Assembly (NCBI GenBank): GCA_037179385.1
Contig: CM074185.1
Span: 48,487,000-48,550,999 of the forward strand
Reading direction: 5' to 3'
Length of the DNA stretch: 64,000 bases
Source of the DNA: Holothuria scabra
Taxonomy: Eukaryota; Echinodermata; Holothuroidea; Aspidochirotida; Holothuriidae
The translations under genes were made by a program, and so were the position numbers. Shown here piece after piece: positions 1 through 12,200 of the stretch (positions are counted from its first letter, which is position 1; every line of letters begins with the position of its first letter). The notes below the pieces were generated by a model. That model searched no databases. It was not told the origin of the DNA and saw only the letters and a list, made by a program, of their open reading frames with translations.

Positions 1-789
1 CATTTTTTAAAAATTCGTGACCGGACACTTTTTCAACTTTATACACAAAACCGTTATAAGTCAGGACACCACAAAATTCAAATTTTCACTTTTTTCAGGC
101 TATTGGATATGAAATTTGACTCATTATGCTAATTGTAACCATTGTTATGTGGTAGTAACCCTAAAATACTCTCATTAAGTCATCGTTTTCAGCTCAATGA
201 GCCCCTTTAAATTTGTATCAGATAGCATATGCTACTTAAAAATGGAAGCTCGCTGGCAATGCGATTGGCCATCCTTTGCCCTTTAAACAGTTGAAGAATA
301 TACCTGAATCTACGGCAAATCTGCGCCTTCATCATGAGTGTTTTACGAGTAGCCTACCATTGCACGTGTAAAATACGGCATTTTCCTTTCAATGGTGATA
401 TTTCAGTTTGTCATAACATAAGTTAAATTTAAGACATTAACGACCTTTCACGACCCAAGGTAAATGTGTGAGAGCACGAAATGTTCTTCATTCCACTGTG
501 AATTTGTTACACATCAGAATGGTCAAATCAGATTAGCTACATGTTGAGTCGAAATTTTTGGCCTTGAACTATCTTATCGTCTAAGCTTCGTTTATTAGCC
601 CTTTGACGATGGATCTGATTGGCAGCTCGAATTAACACCATGGGGAGACGGACCGAATCTCAGTGTGGCTAGCTGAGAAGCAGCTGAAGACCCACGTGTA
701 ACGATTGCACTTAAACACTGTCGACTTTTGTCCGACAGTAGGAGTAGCTCACCAATGATAACGTCACGTAAAGCAAATTATACCGCAGC
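1..789. other. No gene seen
   Basis: AT-rich sequence downstream of the DNase II-like gene. No coding similarity, tRNA or clear repeat seen. Confidence 0.5.
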
Positions 790-793
790 TTAA

Positions 794-1094
794 AGGCCCA
801 GTTCTCTCACCCAGTACAACAGTACCAATTTTCCTAACCTTCTTACTCAAGCCCCTCCAACACAATTGTCTGAAATTCATCCTCATCCAGACACAATCTC
901 ATTTTATTGCTTCAAGGTGAGTCGAGAAAAACTCAATTTAAATAATCAAAACCTTCTCAATACATTCATGCTGTGTAGTATAAGTTTTGGTACTCTGCAT
1001 TGTTTGAATTAGCTGTCAATCCAAGAGCTGAGCCAACTGAGAATTTCAGTACTCCCATACCAAAATTGTCGGTTGGGGTGAGAGGTTTGGTCCT
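794..1094. mobile_element. TTAA-flanked MITE, copy A
   Basis: It is bounded by TTAA at 790-793 and 1095-1098, with ends AGGCCC and GTCCT. Internally it shares ATCCAGACACAATCTCA and GCTGTCAAT blocks, in the same order and spacing, with copy B at 33217. Lengths are 301 and 303 bp. TTAA targets are used by piggyBac and Kolobok transposases; the sequence does not tell which moved it. Confidence 0.7.
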
Positions 1095-1639
1095 TTAAGA
1101 ACACAAGTTCCAATGAACTATAGAGCTAAAGCTAGGAAACGGCTCGTGATGATTAACAAGATGATTATGGGCTTACATGAATTTAAAACTAGTTTTACTC
1201 GTACCGAGCACGAATTTATAAAGAAATTATACTAAGCATCTCTAGCCATGGAAAGTGTCTTTTCATTATATTAAAACAAGCCAAATATCAAACCAGTTTG
1301 ATATATTCAGGTATATTGCATTTTTATTTTAGGTAAGTCAAATTAGCATTCCGAATCTCTTCAAAAATTCTTAAGAAATCCATCAAACCCGCCACCTATG
1401 CTAAATCATTTCTTTTATTAATTATAATCTTATTTATTATCATTTTTCTATTATTAAGGCTTGACTTATGATCTTTAAAATTTTCAATGTATTCTTGATG
1501 AATCTATCTTATCTTTTTTGGACTTATACGAAACGGTAACTTCAGCAAACGTAAGAGAAGCGAAACCAACAAAACTACAAAATCAATATTTTTAAAACAA
1601 GTTTCAATTCCAAAATAAACTTTTCGTTTTCATGCGTTT

Positions 1640-1780
1640 TCAACTTTTCATGAAATATGAATGATTCTTTTTTGAATAGAAGGCGAGAATATCCTGTTGA
1701 AAGAGTACCACATATTGCAATAATGGAACTGCTTGAAGCAAACGAGACAGGAGCGTATTCCTCTTCTGTGGAATGACACT
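1640..1780 (-). pseudogene. Candidate C-terminal exon of the DNase II-like gene, frame-disrupted
   Basis: A GGAACCAG acceptor at 1781 gives a phase-0 start matching the phase-0 donor of exon 6. The phase-0 frame begins SVIPQKR. The similarity expected at this point of DNase II (QxKRGGG, then CF, then WxxF) continues only in another frame, as RRGIRS, CLVCFKQ and MWYSFN. Either the real last exon lies elsewhere or outside the window, or this copy carries a frame-breaking indel. This is a low-confidence reading from motif spacing only. Confidence 0.3.
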
Positions 1781-2979
1781 CTGGTTCCGTAGTTGAATAT
1801 TATATGATTCAGGTTTGGAAAAAAGTTCCGTCCAAATAAGTGAAAAGTCCATGTTGAAAACGAAACTTGATTAATGGCAAGATCTACTGCAGAAATAAAA
1901 CTTTCATTTATAGGCAGCATCTAACAAACACGCCATGTCAAGGCTATTCCACAGGTCTGATTGTCTTCAGAGTTGACATTTAATGAGTTGGACAAGCCTG
2001 ACAATTAATTGACAGTTGTTCTTCTCCGCCACTTTTTCCCAAGATACCTTTAGTGGTTTTATTTTGATACAGCAGTTTCAAAACAATACATTTACCAATA
2101 ATTGAAATTCTGTGCGAAATTTACACCTTTCGCATTACATTTTCAATGAACAAATTTTATGAACTTTGCGTACAGACGGAAAAAGCACATCTACCCCTTC
2201 ACCTGTTTAATTATGACTAGATACTTGACAGTCTTGATATAATTGAAACTTTGAATTTAAAATGTGATGGATAACTGTTACTTCACTAAAAGCGTCCCCG
2301 ATGTCTCGAAATATTTAACATGAATGTTTAAACAAAGTTTACCCCTATATTGCCACTTAGTACCACCGTCACCAAATCAACAATTACCAAACACATTTTG
2401 ATAACTACGATACTTTCGCAGTTACCTCAGATCTTTAATCACTGTTTCTTCAAGTCATCAGCTCCATCACTTACAGGGCTCATACAACGACACTATAGCA
2501 CCAAACTGCTGTCCAACGATGGGCAAATCGGCACACAAAGTACCTCCTCCTCGTTTAAATTGGGATTCCTAAAAATGGAAACACCGGTACAAACGGTTTT
2601 GTTCAATTGAGCAGACAGGTTTTTTAAATGTGTTGATAAAATTGATATAAAATTAATTAGAATTCAAAGCTGTAAGTTGCCTTTTATACATAAATATTCT
2701 CAAATAGAAAATGTTTTACCAGCCTATGAATAATCTGTTTCCAATGACTCAAACTATTACATTTTCAAATATTTGCCCTTCGCATTATCCTATGCCCTTT
2801 GTTTGCCCCTTCTCATTTTGACATTCTGGCGCCGCCGCTATACCCTGGTTCTCTTTCAGGAATTTCGAAAATTTAGCTTGAAAAGGAACAAATTATCACT
2901 TTATCAACTTTTCTACGACTACTTAAGTCTGAAGTACAATTGTATTTCCGACTTTACGCATGATATATTTATTCCATAC

Positions 2980-3206
2980 CTCCCTGTTGATGTCACCGAT
3001 GCAAATGACTTGACCATCATCTGACAGCGCCCATTTTGAGTGATCCTTTGTATAGGAGAACTTAATCTTGTCGGAAAACTTAATTTCCAGGACGTTGAAA
3101 ACATCATACGAATGAGTGCAGTCCGAAGGAAGGATATTCCTTCTTCGCCACGTTTCTACGTAGAGCGCTTTTCGAAGGTCCTCTGCTACAAAGTCTGTGT
3201 AAAGAT
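2980..3206 (-). CDS. DNase II-like exon 6 (second HxK motif)
   Basis: The acceptor GCGGCCCACAG|AT completes an Asp codon, followed by 75 codons to donor GGGAG|GTATGG (phase 0). It encodes DLYTDFVAEDLRKALYVETW, then DHSKW (second HxK) and ICIGDINRE. The polypyrimidine tract at the acceptor is weak, so the start is the least certain of the six. Confidence 0.83.
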
Positions 3207-6200
3207 CTGTGGGCCGCAACCATTGAGTATTAAAGTTAAATCGAGAAGCAAATATTGGAAACTGCCTGTAATGATATTTTAAAATCATTTCATGATTACA
3301 TACACGGAAGTCAATTATGAAAAAATACCGTTCTGTTTAGGACGTCACAGCATATACGCCTTAGGACTGCAGTGCAGTAAACAAATCCAACCGTTTGCAC
3401 GATATTTTCCGTGGTGAAATCACTCATATATTTGTATTTTAACTGAACATTCAGTCAAGGTTTTATGCTGGTTGGATGCCACATTATCACGAGAAATTTG
3501 CTTCCTTCTGTTTTAAACTTGCAATTGACGCCTATGCAGTTAACCGGCGTTAGCCCTCAACCAACAGACCATGACATGATATTTTTTAATGAGTCACACG
3601 TATGACTCAGGCTTTTCCTAAAACAATACGGTTCGACGGCTGTTATATAACGTCATATGGTGGCACCACCTACCCTCATTATACTTTAAAAATTCTCTCT
3701 TTACGAACTCGTTTACATTCTACACGTGTTTAGCAATAAAATTCAGTGAAGCGTATCTAAAAACGGAATGTTTAGGACTTTTACATGTCTGCTTAGCATC
3801 TAAAAAAACGTTTTAAAATAGCGTTTGAGTCCTTATTAACAGTTCTGTACAAATAATGTAAAAATTTGTTCCACTTGAGTTAAAAGGAATACGTGTTGTA
3901 AAATTTTACGGAGTGAAAAATGATCTTCTTTTCAAAGGGTCATAATACTTCGAAAAGATAAGACATATTCTGGTGTGTGTAGGATACCGAACATACATTA
4001 GGGGCTCAAGTTTAATTCGAATTTACTGTGCTGATGGATACGATTGGTAGGTTGAAAACTTCCTTTTTTTGAAAAAAAAAAATAAAAAATAAAAACCCTT
4101 TCGTCAAACCTTATTTGGGGGGTGGTAGGGATGTTACGTCGTTTCTCATTTAAACCAAAACTTCTTGAATTCTAAAGTAGTGGAAAACTTACTAACTTGG
4201 GCTAATTGCCCTTGATAAAATACCCAGCGTGAAAAACCGAAATAATACATTTCAAACATGCCGTGTGATGAATTAGAAGCTGTTATTATATTTAGTGTAA
4301 ACGATTTACCCGTTTCACTCTAAACGTTGTAGTTTAGTTTTTGTAGTTCTTTAGCAAGCACAATCAGAGATTTTAAATCAAGCTCTTCTATTTTTGACGT
4401 TAATTCTAACAACACGATTATTCCTTTCAAAATATGTCAAGAAATGTTACCTTTATCAAAATAACGGGCCTTCCCGTAGTGCCTAAAGTTCTGTTTGCCA
4501 CTTGACTGCAAGGGAGTCACATGGTACCAGGGGGACATTGTAACGTGTTCACCCTTTACAATCCTCTTAAAGGTTGGTGCAACTTGCTGTAAGTTTGAAG
4601 CAACATTGTTGATATTGTTGGAGTACACATAGGGATAGGTGTAAAGCATTTGGTTGGCTGGAGATGAAGTTAAAAGAAGAAAGTTTAATATTATAGTGGA
4701 CTCACAGGGTATAATGTAAACCAAGCTGGGAATAATCGTCGGAGCACACTGGCAAAATGGTACTTCAGTTACGAGTGTGTAACTTTTACCGCCAAAACAT
4801 TTCAAACTAGCCGGGACATGTTATTTACTCTTCCCATCGGTAATTATCTTACGTCTCATTGGCAACTTAATTAATCCTCCAAAATCGGGCTTCACTAGGT
4901 TGAAGTATGGAACAATTGAAACTTATGGTTGGAGTATACCAGAAATATGGCAAGAACGGGCGAAACCCGGTAAAAGACTCTCAGTGATCCGCACCACTTG
5001 ATGCGAATTGGAATTGGCTTGGATCAGCATGTGTTCCAACTAGGAATGACAATTCCCAGTCCTACTTACAGCATGGTAAATAGGGGAAACACCACGAATA
5101 TTGTAAATATCAACATTAAAAAGTATTGAAAATATTCACAAGGAGACGACTGTCTAATGTGTCCCGTTAGCTACACGCCTGTGGAGTATCAAAAGAAACA
5201 TGCATCTATTGACTAAAGAAAAAAGGTTTGGTTAGGGCTTCTCATTTATTAGCCTTTAGAAACAATGATTAACTGTTCATATCCTTTTGAATTCATTTCG
5301 TTTTGACACGCAGACTAGTCTACATCATCCTTAGCCAATTTTGAGATAGATATGTATTTTTTGCCATACCAGAGTTAGGTTAGCATAAAGAAATGAACCT
5401 CTTAATAGTAATGTATTGTGTACTTCCAATGATGGTGCATGAGGAGGTGAGGTAAGATGGATACGTAAGAAAGACATTTTATTTAAAACTCTGTTTACAA
5501 CATACCTGTGGATTTAGGAATTTGGACCTGGATGGATGATTAATATCAATTACCGAATGAAACTAGAAATCATCCACCTAGGATAATTAAATATAAGGAC
5601 ATAATTGTTCTACTTGCTGAAGGAAACAATCTTCATGCTCATTGAAGAGAGAAAGCAGATGATTACAGGAGAATAAAGTTGGAAATATGATTTGGGGTAG
5701 ACTAATCCCGGTTTATAAATTTTAAATGGAGCCTCCAAAATTTATTAATCGCAAGCAAACCCTCTTCGACATACGTTAAACATATTGAGATACCTTCTCT
5801 TGTTGTAAACATGACAATTCAATTGGCTATCTCTACTGGTTAAACGAATGTAAGAGGAATGTCCCAACCACCCGTGAAAACAGAATTGAGGATCAACTTC
5901 AATTATTTTTCTTTTCTTATGTTTAAAACAAAAATTTTGATTTCCAAAGTCGAAATATACTCTAACCTGTTCTGACAAAAATGGAAAAAAAGCTAGCATA
6001 AACATAAATGACCAACTTTACCGATTTTCTCCATTTCATCAGAATTAAAGGATACGCACAGCAGGCTTTGTCCATTGTCATAGGCATTTCCAGGCCATTG
6101 GTATGCACTGCTTGTTACAGGAAACTTAGGGACACTGTGAACCATCCAAATTCCAGCGTTCCTATCGTAAGCAACCACTCCTAAAAAAGTAAAAAGATAA

Positions 6201-9200
6201 CATTTTACTTTACGTTTTCTTAAAGCTCGTTTACAAGAATGCAACTATCTACCAGTTAATACGTGGATTGTAATATAGCGGGATAAAATAGGTGAGAAAA
6301 GGGTCATGGTGAGCCAGCATCCAAACAACTCTACTATGTTGTCATTCCACGTGCAAGAGCAGATAGCCAAAATCAGATTTAAACCAATGTCGGTCATTCT
6401 AGGTAATGCAAGGGGCTTTTCATGTGGTTGTATTGGACTTTTAAAACGTGTAAGTCAGGCTATCTCTAATTTTTAGTAATCAAGACAGGAATAGCTGTTT
6501 AAGATACTTGGGAGAGAGGCTCCAAACGTACGGTCTATGCTTTGTGCTAACCAGATGTTCGTATTTAGAAACAGATGGGCTTTTTGTGGTGGGAATTTTA
6601 AACCCATATTCTAATTCTAGCTGTTCCGCAGGTGGTAAAAGTGAAAGTAATATCTCCTCTTCGATAGTGGCAAGCAAAGTACTCTAAAAATCAGCAAGTT
6701 TCCTTGTTATCTTACAATCAATCAATTTTTGAAACTTGTCATTTTTGAACGATAATGAAACACAAAAACTTGATCTATATGTGTTTAATCAGCAACAACC
6801 CCTTTTCAATCACATGAAGAACGGTTCAAGTTCCTTTTGATTTGAATATGGTAACATGACCCTCCTTCTTCTTTCGGATAACAACGCATGTAATTGGGAA
6901 TAACTGTTTATCCAAAGTGGACGTTTATTAGGATGATGGAGACCCTTGTTTACTTTTTGAAATTTATTACATAATCAGTTAGAGCAAGGAGGAGGATTTT
7001 TCCCCATATACTATAAAGGGGAGTTATCTCATTTAACAATACTGTGTGAACTCATCTAAATGTGAGATCTGCTGAATTGATGAAGTTGTATACGGTATGT
7101 GACTGCCCGATCGTCAATAAATGATTTTTCTTCTAACGCCTTTTGAAAAAAGTCCCAGCAACCGCCTCCTACGCCTATGGCATAAAATTTGAAAAAGATG
7201 GTTTTATTTGTAGATAAGAATTGGAAAATTGAAATGTTTATCGATGATCCAACTGCTCAATTTCATGTGCCACAATCCAGAACTGAAGTTGGCGAAGGTA
7301 CGGTGAAAATGGAAAATCTTTTTACTTTTCTTTCAGAATTTTTGAAAATCTGGAGATCATATTGAAAAAAGGTCAGATTTTTGAAAGAACACATGGGAAC
7401 TTTGAGAGTTTTCCTGAAGAAAATGGTCTTCTCGGGGGTGGGTGGGTGAGGGATTGAAGTTTGGATGAAGGATCCCCGACGAAGTTGGATCCGCTCCCCC
7501 CCCCCTCCCGATGGAGCCAATCTTGAGCTGTTTATCTCTGCGAATGTTAAGAAATTAAACGTGGTTGTAAGACGCAATATTTACTAATGTGACATTGTTG
7601 TTACCATCTAAACATGTTTACAAAGTGGGGGCAAAAATGTTTATAAACGCGTTTTTTCCTATCCCCCTTCGTTAGAGTGTGAGAACTAGATCTCTCTTTC
7701 TTGTGTTCGAATTTGTAGAAAAGTTCTATATGATCTTCATTTTCTAGGCCAATGTTTACAAAAGTTCGAGCCAAAAATGTTTAGAAAAGCGTTTTATTCC
7801 AACACCCCCCCCCTTTTTTTAGAGTGTAAGAATTTAGATATCATTTCTAATGTTCGGTGTTCAGGAAAAGTGTGATATGATCTACCTTTAGTATGCCCTC
7901 GAGAGGTGGTTTTTCCGTCTGGTGGCTGATCGTTGTACATGAGATGAGCGGCCTGATGAAAAAAGGACATTAATTTTCATTCCATTAAATCCTTAACTAA
8001 CTTATTTGTGAAAATGAAGAAAACTATCACAGAATATCTCAGGTGAACGTTTTCAACTTAAAGACAGTGGTGTAAATATTATGGTCTCTGCTGTTCTTTA
8101 GTCTCAAAAGCACAAAAATGTCTGGAATAGTTATTTAAATGTCAGAACCGACCCCGCTTTGGATACTTGGAAGGGAACCAATTTCAAGTAACAAGGCTAT
8201 TAGGAACAGCCTGAGTTCCAAAATGGGATGTAAATTTCCTAATTTTTAATGAAGATCTTTGTGAATTTATGTCTTGACCTCTAACCATCTTAGTCCTGAG
8301 ATTGACTTTCAATATTTGTTACTAATAAATCAGTGTTCAATACCATGTTTTTATTGATAAGTGTTGAAACAATATTCAAGTGCCCAAAACACATTTTTCT
8401 AAACAGAGACAACTGTATTGATAGCGAAAGAATCATTGCACATTGGAAGTCGTGCGTGATAGCCGTTTGGGTCCAGGAGCTGGGCCCAAACTAATTGTTA
8501 TGTAACTGCTTAATAAAGAGAATAACCGAGAAATTTACCGATCCTGGACTTCCATAGATCTGTTGCAATGTGAAAGCGAGAGGTTGTGACAAGTCCTCAA
8601 TGGAAATTGTAGAAAGTTGGAACGTTGGTCTATTAGAGTCAAGGTAAAAAAAGGCGACGCCCCTTTCGATCAAAATGTTTCCACTGTTTTTTATTTTTGG
8701 GAGTTTGTAAACGTAAAACCTAGGACAAGAAGATAGGACCAGAAGGTTTTAAACTAATTAAAAGTTGAAGATAAAGACATACAAGTGAGTTCATTAGTTT
8801 AATACTATGTCTCGGAGGGAGTAGTCCATGATGAAAGTTGTACTTTCTAAAAAATAAACAGCAGAAAGGCAAAATGTTGATATGATCTTGTGATGCTATA
8901 TGGCTCATAAAGTTAACATAATGGTGCTTTTGATACAAGTGGTGCAATTGTTTAAACCAGGGGTGGCGCCAGGATTTGCCCGACAGGGGGGCCAGCATTT
9001 CAAGGCCCCGACAAAGGTGGTGTGTTAGTCCCGGTGGGACGTGACTCGGTAGAATTTGAGGCGAAATTACTCTCTTTTTAACAAATACTTAAAAATCTGG
9101 AGTTTATTTTGAAGAAAAAAATTAAAATTTTTGAAACAATTTCGACTTTTGGAAGGATCATAAAAAGCTGGGGTGTTTATTGAAGAATATATCCTTCATA

Positions 9201-12200
9201 TGGGCAAAATCAAAAACGTTTTGTACGCGACAGCTGAAATTCTGCTGAGGTTATGCATGTAACCGCTCTAAGTTTTCGTACTTAGGTCTCAAGACGAGAC
9301 TAGAACTTTGTCCGAAAAGTTTTTCCCTTTTTTAAAGAAGATTTGAACATTAAGAGCTTATTATATTGCAAAAATTTTGGGATTTACTATAAGAATATTT
9401 GTTTTTTGCAAGGTTAAAATGAAAACTTTGGGTTGGGTGGAGCAAAATTAGGTAGAATGTCGGGGTGATTTAAAAAGTTGGTTTTGGTTATTTGATGTAC
9501 TGAGTATCCATCGATATTGGAAAATTTTGCCACTTTGAACAATCTGAAGCTTATATTGGTGAAAAATTGTAATTTTGTGACATACCTTCTTATAAGAAAA
9601 ATCAATCAGGGGGATCTGTAGTTTTGTTGGGGTTACTGAATATCATCCGGCAGATGGAGGCCCTCGGACCATATTCGAAAGTTTCCCGCGGAAAAGTTTG
9701 GCTTCCCATATATTTGAAGTTCTATATCCTACTTATATTGAAATATATAGGCGTACGGGAGCGTTTCGGTTTGGGAGCGGGCAGAATTTGTCCCGAAAAA
9801 AATGTAATCCTGTCCGAAAGAGCACACAGATATTTTTGAAAAATTGAAAACCACCAGTGAGCAGGAAAAGGCATTTCCCGGGCTGCTGGTACGGTAATTA
9901 GAAACAACTTAGTCATTAATTGAGCTTTCTTTCACAATAAAATTTTCACTTCATAATGCTGTCCCAAAACGTAGAATATTATTCCAGCATGAAGTGTTCC
10001 GGTAAGTAGTCTGTTCGGCCGAAATATCTGAGCGGAGCGCAACCACCAGTTGGCGCGGAACGTACAGAAAATTGTTAAAAATAAATCTAGCCCCTCAGAC
10101 TGTCAGACATCCGGAAATGGCATTTCCGAGACTTGTAACTAGAAATGAAGCCATCGTTATTTTAAGTTTTTCTTTGAAATGAACGTTTAAATTCAACAGA
10201 AAAAGGGCCCAACTCGCTATAAAGGGATCAGAAAATTCCCAGATAAAAAGTACTGCTACAATTAGATGTAATGGTCTTGCCCCTTTTCTTTGGGGGGGGG
10301 GGGGGACTGTGCAACGGAATTGAAATCATACTAATGTGTCTGACTCTTCTAGGAATCTTCGTTGTATTTAATTGCAAGATCCAAGATGAAATTTTCTACG
10401 TGACTGCCCTAACCCCAGACTATAAATGATTTTACTTCCGACGTGTATGAAAGTATGTCACGTTACAAGGTGGTTTTAAATGAATTTCTCACGCTACTGT
10501 TTATCATCATGTGTAGCTCAAAACGTCCTGGCTGATTCTCATTACCGTTGCTAGAATTCGGCTGTCGGGGCAGGCCAGATGGCAGATCACTGGACAATGC
10601 ATGCACCTGAACAACCTCTCGTCTGTTTTGTGTCAGGAAAATTCGGAATTGTGAGTTTCCCTTGAAATATGGTCTTCTAGTGAGCAAAATCAAGAAGACC
10701 GTCAGGATTACTGAAGTTTATAAGACCCGCATCTTTTATCAGTTTAAGGTGAGCATGCACATGAAGGTTCCCCGACGAAATTGGGTTTTCTCAACAAGAG
10801 GGGGAAGGGCAGCCTCCCCCGACGGGAGCATTACCTTGAGGATTGAAGCAGTGGCGTAGCTACTGGGGGGGGGGGCAGGGGGCAAGTTGCCCCCCCCCTG
10901 GAAAAATTTTTGGGGAGATTTGATGAAAATGGGGAAATTTGATGAATCTTATTATTATTACAAAAATTTCACAAAAATTTCTCAAAATTTTTGTTAGAAT
11001 AAGAAATTGTTAGAAATTTCTCATACATAATTCGTATTTTCATGCAACAAATTAACTCAGATTTCGTCAGTGTCGCACGAACCGGCCCAATTCGCGTTCC
11101 ACAGAAATGTCCTCGCCGTGTAGCAGATTGAATGTTCTCTTGTGCTTGTATACGCACGGGGGTTATGATCAGTGCATTTCATTGTACAGGAAGCTGTTAT
11201 TCAGGTGATACTTAGGGAATTCAGTAAAAGGATGTGAAAACTGACAAGTCACTGTCGTAGACCCCCGAGGTTGTTATGTTCTTCTACAAGCTAGCAGTAG
11301 CTGTACGATTTTACTCTGTGTACATAACGATGCTTACAAGCTAGTTCCGGAAAATAGCTTTCTGCTCACTTTGAGTGTAACAATAAATGGAAAATGAGTA
11401 CCTTGTAGCCTTCTACACTTAACGGACTGCTTTTCTCACAGGATATCCTGTGTGATCGAGCCACTATTAGGCCTCCTTACTGGCGTGCGAAGGGAAGACC
11501 ATTGGGTCATGCCCCCGTCACAGATGCCATTTTTTCTTTGTTCTTAAAAATACATAGTCTAACTTTATTAACACAGATTTTACTTCAAAAGATAGCATAT
11601 GTGGCACCAGATTGCTTGTAAGGACACCCAATTTTTCAAAAATTTTCAAAGGGGAAGGATTGTCCCTGCAAGGTCTTTCAGTGATGCCAATTTTTTTTTT
11701 TTAATTCCTACAAGTAGACCTAGGCAAATTCTGTCAAATTCCAATTTTTACTTAAAAAGGTAGAATCTGTTTCCCACTGGTGGCATCGATAAAAAAGACT
11801 TCATGTTTACATTCTCTTTACAAGCATAAATACGCTATTTTGACCATCTGAGGGGTCTGATTTTTCGAAATTTTCTTTACGCTCCGCACCAACCAATGGT
11901 GGCGCTTCGCTCGGTCTTTTGGGCAAAATTACATTTTTGGGGTAAAATTAGCTCTTAACTATCTGATCACTTTGCAGTTTGCTAACATATTTTGAAGTGA
12001 GCATTTTATTGCAAACGACAAAAGAAGAAAGCGACTGGCTAGATTCCTGGAAAATGCTATTTCCGGCCGTAAAGGGGTCTGATTTTTCAAAATTTTCTCT
12101 ACGCTCCGCGCCAACCAATGGTGGCGCTCCGCTTAGATAATCTTTATGACAAAATAACATGTTGTTGCCAAGAAAAACCACAAATACCGATCAATGCTCT

